Positions 1 to 8,200 of a stretch of DNA of 22,916 bases are shown here, in pieces. The first letter of the stretch is position 1. Every line of letters starts with the position of its first letter. Source of the stretch: an uncultured Clostridia bacterium. Lineage in GTDB: Bacteria > Bacillota > Clostridia > TANB77 > CAG-508. The DNA is taken from contig CAQYCU010000007.1 of the NCBI GenBank assembly GCA_948919095.1, positions 1-22,916 on the forward strand, written 5' to 3'. The position numbers were made by a program, and so were the translations under genes. Below the pieces are notes generated by a model, which made no database searches, was not told where the DNA came from, and saw only the letters and a list, made by a program, of their open reading frames with translations.

Positions 1-532
1 ATTTTAATACTTCAAATTCTCTTCTTGTTAAATCATTTACAGGTTGTCCTCTAACGTTTGCTTCAAATTTATCAAGGTCAAGTGTTAGTGAACCTATTGT
101 GACTTTTGTTTCTTTTCTGCTTTCCATTGCTGAATCAGCATTTTCATTTTTTCTAAAATTTGCTTTTATTCTTGCAATTAGCTCTCTTGTACTAAATGGC
201 TTTGTCATATAGTCATCGGCTCCAATTTCTAAGCCAAGAATTTTATCAATTTCTTCACCTCTTGCTGATAGCATTATTATTGGCATATTTGCTTTTTCTT
301 GTCTAAGTTTCCTACATACTGTTAATCCATCCATTCTTGGTAGCATTACATCTAAAATAATTAAATCTGGATTTTCTTCTAAGGCTATCTTTAGTCCTTC
401 TTCTCCATTAGTAGCTGATAAAAATTTGAAGTCTTCTTTTTCAATATTAAATTTTAATAAGTCTAATATTGATTCTTCATCATCAACTGCTAATATTACT
501 TTTCTTGGTTCAGAATTTTCGATATTTTCCAT
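1..532 (-). CDS. OmpR/PhoB-family response regulator (partial, C-terminus outside the window)
   Basis: Read from ATG at 532 down to the window edge, this gives 177 residues. The receiver domain covers about residues 10-125. It has an acidic pair Asp17-Asp18, the phospho-acceptor Asp61 in the strand LIILDVMLPRMDG, a Ser at 89 and the conserved Lys111 in the segment MTKPFS. From about residue 145 a winged-helix output domain begins (TIGSLTLDL, then LTRREFEVLK), as in PhoB/OmpR/WalR regulators, and is cut by the window edge. The start is supported by AAAGGG about ten bases upstream. The partner kinase would be expected just beyond the left edge. It lies 89 bases downstream of the NrdD-like gene on the same strand with no clear terminator between, so co-transcription is possible. 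The exact paralogue cannot be told from the visible part. Confidence 0.93.
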   Translation of the reverse strand, partial: MENIENSEPRKVILAVDDEESILDLLKFNIEKEDFKFLSATNGEEGLKIALEENPDLIILDVMLPRMDGLTVCRKLRQEKANMPIIMLSARGEEIDKILGLEIGADDYMTKPFSTRELIARIKANFRKNENADSAMESRKETKVTIGSLTLDLDKFEANVRGQPVNDLTRREFEVLK

Positions 533-621
533 AATTCTTTATCCCTTTCACTTGCTTTGATAATTTTATTCAAATATATTTATATCATAAAATATATTAT
601 TTATCAAGACTTTTAGTTGCT

Positions 622-2715
622 TTATTTTACTACAGTTACATATCCTATTTCATTTTTATAAACTTTTTTAATTATATCTAGTAAATTATTTGCCGAATTT
701 TGTTCTTTTGTGTCTATTTTTAGCTTTAATACATGTCCTCCAGTTGTTAACTCATGAAAATTACTTTCAATCTTTATTTTTTTGTTTATGTCGTAATATT
801 CTGGCAATTCAAATGAACTTGTATACATTTCTTTGTCTGTTATATTTTCTATTTTTCCAAAAATCACTCTGTCTAGCTCTAAAAATTCTTTATCTATTTC
901 TTTGTTTTGATTTCCAACTAATAAAAATGTTAAATTGTATTTTTTTGAGTATTCATTTACTTTATCATTCATTTTGTTAACTATATTTTTGGCAAGTATT
1001 AGTGCTTCTGCCTCTTCTCCTAATTTTTTGTTTTTGGTAAGTGCTATTATGCTTTCATATAGTCCTGTAAATGATATTTGTAAAACGCCTTGTTTTAAAG
1101 CTTTTTTCACTTTATCATCTTCTTTTAATTTTTCTGCATCCATCCATACGTTCTGTCCCATTAAAAATGGAAAACTTGATACTTTTTTATTATTTTGTAT
1201 TTCTAGTCTTTCAAGCATTTGGTCTTTGACTAAGTCCATTTTCAACATTAGTTCATTGATAAATTCGTTTTTGTTTTCTTTATGTTTTATTGCTATTCGG
1301 GGAAGATTTATCGTTGTTGATGATATTATCCCTCTTCCTGATACTGTTTGTTTTTCATTGTCGACAATATTGTCTATAATTCTATCTCCATTTTCAAAAT
1401 ATGACACTTCTGTGTTATAATCGCCTTCTTTATACATTTGTGAATTGAAATTTGTGTCTAAAAATGAGAATGCTATATTGTTTGTTTTTACTGCTATTTG
1501 GCAAGCTTTTTCTAGTAAATCATAATTTTTATCTTTTTCTTCAAAATTCTGTCCTTTTTTTATTTTAAATACTACTTTTGGTGAAATTGGTGTTTTGTTT
1601 TCTCCTATTCCTGTTTCAATTGTTTTTAGTATGTTTTCTATTATTATTCTACCTTCTTTGCTTGTGTCTGTTCCTAGGTTTATTGTTGTTAGTTTGCTTG
1701 GACATAAACTATTTAGGTCATGTACAAATGCTTCCATTGCTTGGTAGGTTTGTTTGTTCGTTTTTTCTAATGCTTTTTTGTATACTATTCTAAACATTCT
1801 TTTTAGCTCTTCTGCTTCTCTTGTAAATTTATAAAATTGTTCTATGTCAAAGTCTATTGTTGTTAATTTGTCTATTTCTCTTTCTATTCCGTTTATTGCT
1901 ATAAATTTGTCGAAATCTGTATATTCTAGTATGTCGTATATTGTTTGTCTGAATTCTTTTTTGAAAGTTTTTAATACTCCTGGTGCCATATAGTAGTCAA
2001 ATGCTGGTATTGATTGTTCTCCGTTTTGGTCTTTTTGATTACTTGAAATTGCTATTATTGCAAGCATACTATATGAGCTTATACTTTGTGGCTCTCTCAT
2101 TGAGCAATTCTCAGTTGAAAATCCATCTGTAAATAGCTTTTCTAAGTCTATCTGTGTACATTCTGTTGACCCCATTGGGTAGCTTTCTATTTTGTTTATA
2201 AATATGTCTCCATTTTCATGTTCATCCGAAAATTTCTTTTTTAATAAGTATGAAGTTGCGAATTCTTCTGCTACTGTTTTTCCATAGTCTTCTAGGGTTT
2301 CTACTGCGTTTTTGGTATTTTGTATCATTTCTCCATTTTCTTTTGTTGTTAATCCTAATTTTTCTAACGCTTTTAGAAATTTGTGTTTTCTTTTTTCTTC
2401 GAAAAATATTTCTCTTGATTGATTTCTTTTTTCTCTATATTCTGAAAATGACAGATATACATCTTCATAGCCGTTTTCTTTTAGTTCTTCTTCTATCATG
2501 TCTTGAATCTCATCTATTTTTATTTTATCTACATTTTGTTTTTGTATTTTTTCTATTACTTTGTTATATATTTTGTTTACGTCATATTCGTCATATTTTC
2601 CTTCTATACTGTCAAATCCTTTTTTTATTGCTATTGCTATTTTTAGTCCATCAAATGTTACTCTTTTTCCGCTTCTTTTTATCACTGTTAGGTTTGATAA
2701 ATTTTCTTCGTTCAT
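622..2715 (-). CDS. NrdD-like protein: ATP-cone plus class III ribonucleotide reductase fold, probably catalytically inactive
   Basis: The 697-residue product has an N-terminal ATP-cone (about 8-95; VIKRSGKRVTFDG). The rest follows the anaerobic ribonucleoside-triphosphate reductase barrel: IPAFDYYMAPGV (236-247), INLGTDTSKEGR (345-356), FSFLD (416-420), GDYNTEVSY (431-439), TVSGRG (457-462) and TTGGHV near the C-terminus. Key catalytic features are missing. The usual HIHD segment reads FINK. The position of the radical cysteine in the family motif YMGCRTRV is Asn442 (YFENGDRI). The protein stops right after the strand usually written IGYFSINH, so the zinc CxxC pairs and the glycyl-radical loop are absent. 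Codons after the stop do not restore them. A first-half cysteine (ECTQIDL, Cys186) remains. A near-perfect AGAGGAGGAG precedes the ATG, and a TATAAT lies at 2790-2795 (minus strand) without a clear -35. No nrdG is nearby. I infer a conserved non-catalytic paralogue, perhaps nucleotide-sensing, rather than a working reductase. Confidence 0.8.
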   Translation of the reverse strand: MNEENLSNLTVIKRSGKRVTFDGLKIAIAIKKGFDSIEGKYDEYDVNKIYNKVIEKIQKQNVDKIKIDEIQDMIEEELKENGYEDVYLSFSEYREKRNQSREIFFEEKRKHKFLKALEKLGLTTKENGEMIQNTKNAVETLEDYGKTVAEEFATSYLLKKKFSDEHENGDIFINKIESYPMGSTECTQIDLEKLFTDGFSTENCSMREPQSISSYSMLAIIAISSNQKDQNGEQSIPAFDYYMAPGVLKTFKKEFRQTIYDILEYTDFDKFIAINGIEREIDKLTTIDFDIEQFYKFTREAEELKRMFRIVYKKALEKTNKQTYQAMEAFVHDLNSLCPSKLTTINLGTDTSKEGRIIIENILKTIETGIGENKTPISPKVVFKIKKGQNFEEKDKNYDLLEKACQIAVKTNNIAFSFLDTNFNSQMYKEGDYNTEVSYFENGDRIIDNIVDNEKQTVSGRGIISSTTINLPRIAIKHKENKNEFINELMLKMDLVKDQMLERLEIQNNKKVSSFPFLMGQNVWMDAEKLKEDDKVKKALKQGVLQISFTGLYESIIALTKNKKLGEEAEALILAKNIVNKMNDKVNEYSKKYNLTFLLVGNQNKEIDKEFLELDRVIFGKIENITDKEMYTSSFELPEYYDINKKIKIESNFHELTTGGHVLKLKIDTKEQNSANNLLDIIKKVYKNEIGYVTVVK

Positions 2716-2851
2716 TCTGGGCTCCTCCTCTTTTATTATTGGTTGTTATAGCTTAGTTTTTCTTGCTTGAGTTTCTTAACTGTTAGCATATTATAACGTA
2801 GAAAATATTGCAAGTGGTTTGTGGAATTTTTTTGAGATTTTTGAGTAAAAA

Positions 2852-2884
2852 AAAAGCAAAACTTATAATTTTTGTTTTGCTTTT
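2852..2884 (-). terminator. Rho-independent terminator downstream of the pilin-like pseudogene
   Basis: A perfect 11-bp stem (2852-2862 pairing with 2874-2884, core GCAAAAC/GTTTTGC) encloses an 11-base loop. On the minus strand the stem runs into a T tract (A-run at 2847-2855 on the plus strand). It lies 12 bases past the stop at 2897. Confidence 0.85.
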
Positions 2885-2896
2885 ATATAAATAATT

Positions 2897-4267
2897 CTAT
2901 TCAATTCCACTATATACATACCATATATTATCTTGTAAAGAAGATTGTGTGCCGTATTTATCAAGAGATATGTCTGTATATGTATCAATGTAATCTCCAA
3001 TAGTATCTTCTATCCATCTATTTCCTATGAGTTTCTTACGTCTTACCTCGCTTGGCAAAGCTTTTCCTCCACTTCCAGCTACCCAACCAATTCTATTTAC
3101 TGACCATTCATAAATTTCATTTGAGCTTGTTCGTCCATCATATGTTTTGCACTCAGGTCCTGCGGTATACCAAGTAAATGTAAATGGTGTTTTTTCTTCA
3201 TTTCCCCATGTTGCAGGTAAATTAAAGGAATCTGAAAGAGCAAATATATTTCCATTTTCTCTCCATGACCTTTTCTTAAATCCATAACAATATGTCCAAC
3301 TATCTTGCTTTATATTTAAAATTATATTCTCTTCTATAGTATAATTATATCTTGTCACTTTTTTGTTTTCATATTTTTTCCATGTATAGAGTTTTGTAGT
3401 TCCTTGTATAATTTTATTGCTACTATTATTTTCTAAATCTGAAATTATTATCTTACATTCGTGCGTTCCTGTAGTTAACCCTGTTACATTATACTCTTTG
3501 TTATAGTTTCTGTTGTGGAATTATATACTTCTTCTCCTTCCTTTATATTATCCACATAAATATTTCATTTCTGTTACTTGTTCGCCTGTTTCTTTTACTG
3601 TTACTTTGGTTGTATGTTGTTTTTTCCATTCTGTGCTTCCATTGGGTGTGAATTCCACTGATGGTACTATTCCTGTTACTTCTACTGTTTCGCTTGCCAT
3701 TAAATCTCCATATACTTTTACTGTATATATTCCATTTTTGTTTACTGTAAATTCTTTTGTTATTTCTGTTTTTTCATTGTTATAATTCTCAGTATGTATT
3801 TCTATTCTTTTTCCTTCTAACCATAGTTCTATTCTGTTTATTCCACTTTTGTCTTCTATCGCTTTTGCTATAAAACTTGACGTTCTATAATCTGTTGCTA
3901 GTATTGGCTCACTTACTGTTAGTTTTGAAAATACTAATTTATCTGCTTTTCCTAGAGCTCGTCCTATCTTTGGTACAGTTCTATCAAGTTCAAATGCCCA
4001 TTCTCCAATTATTGCTACGTCTCCTTTTATTTCTGTTCCTGAGATTTCGTTTTTTATTAACTCATCTAAAAACTCATCTTGATTGTAATTGGGATTTATA
4101 TTTTTTTCATATTGTCCATCTGCTAATAATACTGTTTCAAGTACTTCTCTTGCTTTTGATTCATTGTATTTCATTCCTGCAGTTTCTGCTCTGCTAAATA
4201 TTCCTTTGTCATTAAATACTGCACTTAGGGAAACGGCTGCTAATATTAAAAGTACTATCAGGGTCAC
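2897..4267 (-). pseudogene. Broken type IV pilin-like secreted protein gene with two compensating frameshifts
   Basis: Three reading frames on the minus strand read as one protein of about 455 residues. Frame A (4267 to about 3560) begins with a hydrophobic helix (TLIVLLILAAVSLSAVF) followed by NDKGIFSRAE, like prepilin-type N-termini of Clostridia, then an Ig-like stretch. It stops at 3548. The sense continues in frame B from a TTT at 3558-3560 (VDNIKEGEEVYNSTTETI), then in frame C from an AAA at 3497-3499 (KEYNVTGLTTGTHECKI) through to the stop at 2897. One inserted T and one missing A would repair it. The 5' end is also decayed: the only usable start is a GTG inside the hydrophobic helix, upstream in-frame codons read KNFNNKK without ATG, and no ribosome binding site is seen. 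The C-terminal 200 residues are not recognised. The parts at 2897-3358 and 3548-4267 would each look like a separate gene. Sequencing error is possible but unlikely, as the affected homopolymers are only three bases long. Confidence 0.75.
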
Positions 4268-4357
4268 TAAGTGGACCTTCTTATTATTAAAGTTTTTATT
4301 TAATAATTATTTTTCTAAATAAATTTAGGTATATTCCTAAAATCTTTGCATAAACTA

Positions 4358-4386
4358 TTGATTATTAGCATAATTTATTGTATAAT
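4358..4386 (+). promoter_or_regulatory. Strong sigma-A-like promoter facing a hairpin
   Basis: TTGATT (4358-4363), an exact 17-base spacer, then TATAAT (4381-4386). Transcription would start near 4393, only a few bases before the hairpin at 4397-4435. No plus-strand coding gene follows; the transcript would run antisense to the toxin-like gene. Confidence 0.5.
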
Positions 4387-4396
4387 TATGTTAATT

Positions 4397-4435
4397 GAGA
4401 GGGTATGTGCTCCCTTTGGAGTGCACCACCCTCTC
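4397..4435. terminator. GC-rich hairpin, terminator of the toxin-like gene or of a tiny plus-strand RNA
   Basis: GAGAGGGT (4397-4404) pairs exactly with ACCCTCTC (4428-4435). The inner arms CTCC/GGAG and GTG/CAC pair around a CTTT loop with a small bulge. It begins two bases past the stop of the minus-strand gene ending at 4438. The T-rich tail is on the plus-strand side (ATTTATTTTCTTTT), so termination looks better for plus-strand transcription. It may work in both directions. Confidence 0.65.
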
Positions 4436-4437
4436 AT

Positions 4438-4923
4438 TTATTTTCTTTTAAAAATTTTTAGAACTTTATTATCCTTAATTAATATTATAATATCTAACCA
4501 TGTTCTATTTTTTGAATTATATATTTTTTCTATTTGTATCAAAATTTGTTCTATACTCATTTCTGTTTTACTTATATCAAACACAAAATTTTCTGATTGT
4601 TTTCTTTTCTTGCTTATAGCTGTATCTAACGTATTTTTTCCATTTCCTGTTATTTGCTTTAAGTCAAATTTTCTATTATTTATGATATAATCTGGTGTTT
4701 GTATTCCTTTTGGTTTAAGAACAACTGGTATTAGACAAACTTTTTCTCCTAAAGTTTGTCCTAATATAGTTGCTATTTCTGTTTCTTTATTAGTTGTTTT
4801 AAATAACACATGTCTTCCATCAACTATATGCTTGACACCATTATCATCAATAAAATATTTTTGTTTTATTACTTTGTATCTTCGTTTTCTTTTGTATCTG
4901 TTCGTTATGTCTTGATAGTTCAT
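4438..4923 (-). CDS. Orphan CdiA-CT-like nuclease toxin-domain protein (PD-(D/E)xK type)
   Basis: This 161-residue protein has a very basic N-terminus (residues 9-22, KRKRRYK) and no signal peptide. From about residue 35 it resembles the C-terminal tRNA-nuclease domains of CdiA-type contact-dependent inhibition toxins and related domains on phage and mobile-element proteins. The visible pattern is ETEIA (47-51), then TPDYIINNRKFDLK (76-89), giving Glu49, Asp78 and Asp87-x-Lys89, the usual PD-(D/E)xK layout. A KKRKQSENFVFDI segment (105-117) follows, typical of the same group. It stands alone, without delivery domains and without a recognisable immunity gene on either side. It has its own promoter (4957-4985), and a GGAAGAGAG ribosome binding site precedes the ATG. 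The family call is from motif recognition, and RNase activity is inferred. Confidence 0.65.
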   Translation of the reverse strand: MNYQDITNRYKRKRRYKVIKQKYFIDDNGVKHIVDGRHVLFKTTNKETEIATILGQTLGEKVCLIPVVLKPKGIQTPDYIINNRKFDLKQITGNGKNTLDTAISKKRKQSENFVFDISKTEMSIEQILIQIEKIYNSKNRTWLDIIILIKDNKVLKIFKRK

Positions 4924-4956
4924 TTGCTCTCTCTTCCAATTTTATACATTTTTTGC

Positions 4957-4985
4957 ATTATATCACTATTTTATTTTTATGTCCA
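4957..4985 (-). promoter_or_regulatory. Promoter of the toxin-like gene
   Basis: On the minus strand, TGGACA (4980-4985), an exact 17-base spacer and TATAAT (4957-4962). Transcription would start near 4950, giving a leader of about 27 bases before the ATG at 4923. Confidence 0.7.
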
Positions 4986-5084
4986 GTATTTTTTGCAAGC
5001 TTTATTTTTAATTCATTTTTTATTATGTTTGTTTAAAGTTCATTTTAATAAGTCTTATAATTTTGTGGCTATTTTTATTCTATT

Positions 5085-5091
5085 TTCGACA
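5085..5091 (-). promoter_or_regulatory. Perfect Spo0A box upstream of the NRPS gene
   Basis: TTCGACA on the plus strand is the complement of the Spo0A-box consensus TGTCGAA. The flanks also fit the extended form (ATTTTGTCGAAAATA on the minus strand). It sits about 60-65 bases upstream of the transcription start predicted from the promoter at 5120-5148, where an activator could bind. It also lies between the divergent toxin and NRPS promoters. Confidence 0.55.
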
Positions 5092-5119
5092 AAATTCCGC
5101 CCTATTTCTTCCTAAAGTA

Positions 5120-5148
5120 TTGCTTTTTTAGACAGCCTTTGATAGAAT
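5120..5148 (+). promoter_or_regulatory. Probable promoter of the NRPS operon
   Basis: TTGCTT (5120-5125), a 17-base spacer and TAGAAT (5143-5148). Transcription would start near 5155, leaving a leader of about 60 bases that includes the inverted repeat at 5165-5185. A second TATAAT at 5192-5197 has no matching -35 and would leave almost no leader, so this pair is preferred. Confidence 0.45.
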
Positions 5149-5164
5149 GGCTTGTAATAATGTT

Positions 5165-5185
5165 CATACTTTTATATAAAGTATG
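5165..5185. promoter_or_regulatory. Inverted repeat in the NRPS leader, possible operator
   Basis: CATACTTT (5165-5172) and AAAGTATG (5178-5185) form an exact 8-bp inverted repeat around TATAT. It lies between the predicted promoter and the AGGGGGT ribosome binding site (5202-5208). There is no T tract after it, so it is not a terminator. A dimeric regulator site is the likely reading. Confidence 0.4.
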
Positions 5186-5214
5186 GTTTTATATAATAAT
5201 TAGGGGGTCTACTA

Positions 5215-8200
5215 ATGAAGGACAATAAAGCACGTTTTACTAAAGATAAAGTCTTGCATCAAGCAAAAAATGTTAGTATACCAACAAATGAAGAAAATAA
5301 GATTTTTTATGAACTAACAACTCCACAAAAAAATATTTGGGATATGGAGCAGTTTTATGGTAATACTCCATTAAATAATGTTTGTGGTTCAGTTATTATT
5401 CACGAAAAAGTTGATTTTGATAGATTGAAAATCGCTGTTGATATTGTTATTAAAATGAATGATGCTTTTGGAATTGAGTTTATTAATGACAATAATACAG
5501 TAAAACAAATATATAATAAAAATATTATTAGTGAATTTTTTGCTAATATTATTGAAGTTACTGATAATAATGCACTTAAAAACTTAGAGAAAGAACTAAG
5601 TCATATTGTTTTTACTAAAAATAATTTATTTGATTTAAAAGTTTTTAAACTGCCTAATAATGAGGGTGGTGTTATTTGTGCTATTCACCATTCCTTAGCA
5701 GATTCATGGTCTTTAGGTCTTATAAGTAAATCTATTGTTGAAGTTTACTATGATTTATTACAAATAAAGTCTAAAGATAAAGACTTTTTAATTGGAGATA
5801 CCGCTTTAAATAATTTTATAGATGAAGAAAAGAAAAAATATAAAGTTTCTTCTTATTTTGATTTTATTGAAAAAGAAAATAAATATTTAAATAGTTCTAG
5901 TTTTGTTAAAGATAAAAATTATTGGGATGAAGTATTTTCAACAGTCCCTGATATTCCTGAATTTGTTCCAAATTCTGAAAATGTATCTAATAAAAATTCT
6001 AATTTGCCAATCGCTTCAAGGGAAACGTTTGAATTATCTACAGATATATTGAAAAAAATAAATGAGTTTTGTACAAATAATAACACTTCTGTGTATAACT
6101 TTTTAATTGCTGTGTATTCTTTGTATATCTCTGCAATAAGTAATTCTAATGATTTTGTTATTGGAAGTCCAATTTTAAATAGACGTTCAGTTGCTGAAAA
6201 ATCAACTATTGGTATGTTTGTTAGTACAATTCCGCTTCGTATTAATGTAAATTCTGAGGCGCAATTTAACGATTTTTGTCGACAAATTTCAGCAAACACT
6301 TTCTCTGCTTTTAGACATCAACATTATCCTTATGAAAATATTCTAAATGATTTGAGAAAAAAATATAAGAATTTGTCGAATTTGTTTAATGTTCTTATTT
6401 CATATCAAATTACTAAAACTATTAGTAATAATGTTAATAGTGAGTCATATTGGACTTTCAATGGATATTCTCAATATGATTTACAAATACATATTCTTGA
6501 CCTTAACGATACTGGAAAATTATCAGTTGCTTATGATTATAGAAATAAATATGATAAAAATAGTATTAAAGAATTACATTGTCGAATTATCAATATTATT
6601 GATACTGTACTTAATGATTGTGAAATTTGTCTAAAAAATGTAGATGTTGTAACTCCTGATGAAAAAGATATAATTTTAAATAAATTTAATGATACTAAAG
6701 TTGATTATGATAAAAATAAAAGTTTATCAGTTATGTTTGAAGAGCAGGTTAAGAAAACTCCAAATAATATTGCTGTTGTTTTTGAGGACCAAGAGCTTAC
6801 TTTTAAAGAGTTAAATGAAAAAGCTAATAGTTTGGCTTATTATTTGCGTAGTCAAAATATTAAAAGAGATGATGTTGTTGGTGTTATGTGTAACCGTTCG
6901 CTAGAAATGATTATAGCTATTCTTGCTGTAATAAAATCTGGCGCTGCATACACTCCTATTGACCCTACATATCCAGAAGATAGAATAAATTATATGCTTG
7001 AAACAATTGATGCTAAATTATTATTGACACAAAAAGAACTTGAAAATAAAGTCGAATTCAAGAATAAATTGTTTGTTGATTTAGATAGTAAAATCGAATT
7101 TAAGGATAAATTGTCTAATAAAGTTGAAAAAAATTTAGATAATGGTAGTTTTTCAAGTATTTATGATTTGCCTAATGAGAATTTAAAATATATTAATGAA
7201 CCTGAAGATTTGTTTTATGTTATATTTACTTCTGGTTCTACTGGTAAACCTAAAGGTGTTATGATGAAACACCAAGCTTTGTCGAATTTTGCAAATTATT
7301 GTAATAACTATGTTGAGTATTTGAAATATCCAGAGTATAGAGCTTTCTTATCTATTACCACTGTAAGCTTTGACTTGTTTGTTTATGAAGTTTTTATATC
7401 TTTGCAAAGAGGTATTAAAATAATTCTTGCAAATGAAAATGAAAAAACTTCTCCAGTATTATTAAACAAGTTAATTGAAAAACATAATGTTACTATAATG
7501 CAATCAACGCCTTCTGTTATCCAAACCTTTGTAAATAATATTTCAGAAATGCCTTTACTTAAAGATATTGAATATATAACAATGGCCGGTGAACAACTTC
7601 CTATTAACTTAGTTCGTACCTTGCATAATTTGTCGAATAATGATACTGGTAAAACTATAAATTCTTCGTCAAATAAGAATTATAGTAAAAATAGTAAAAG
7701 TGTGTCTAATAATAGTAATTCTAAACTTACAATTTATAATGGCTATGGTCCTAGTGAAACTAACTATGTTACTTTATATAAAATGGACGATGAGTTAATT
7801 ACTATTGGAAAACCTTTTTATAATACACAAATGTACATTTTAAATAATAATTTAAAACCTGTACCTGTTGGAATGACTGGCGAAATATATATCTCAGGCG
7901 AAGGTGTTGCTCGTGGATATATTCATAATGAAGAATTAACGAAAAAAAGCTTTATTGAAAATCCTTACGCAAATAGTGTTATTTCAAATAATATCGAAAA
8001 AAGTAATAAAAAGTATTTTAAAAATAATACTGATAAAACAAATTGTAAAATAGAAGAGAGTAAGTTTGACAATTCTATAATGTATAAAACTGGTGATTTA
8101 GGTACTTATTTACCTGATGGAAGAATTATATGTTCTGGTAGAGCTGACCATCAAGTTAAAATTAGAGGGCAACGTGTCGAACTTGGAGAAATTGAAACAC

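Noticed and set aside
533..621. A frameshifted glycyl-radical C-terminus of the NrdD-like gene
   Set aside because: Looking past the stop I see no CxxC pair or Gly-Tyr-Leu-type loop in the next 89 bases before the response regulator begins.
5192..5197. TATAAT as the -10 of the NRPS promoter
   Set aside because: No acceptable -35 at 16-18 bases, and transcription would start at the ribosome binding site itself.
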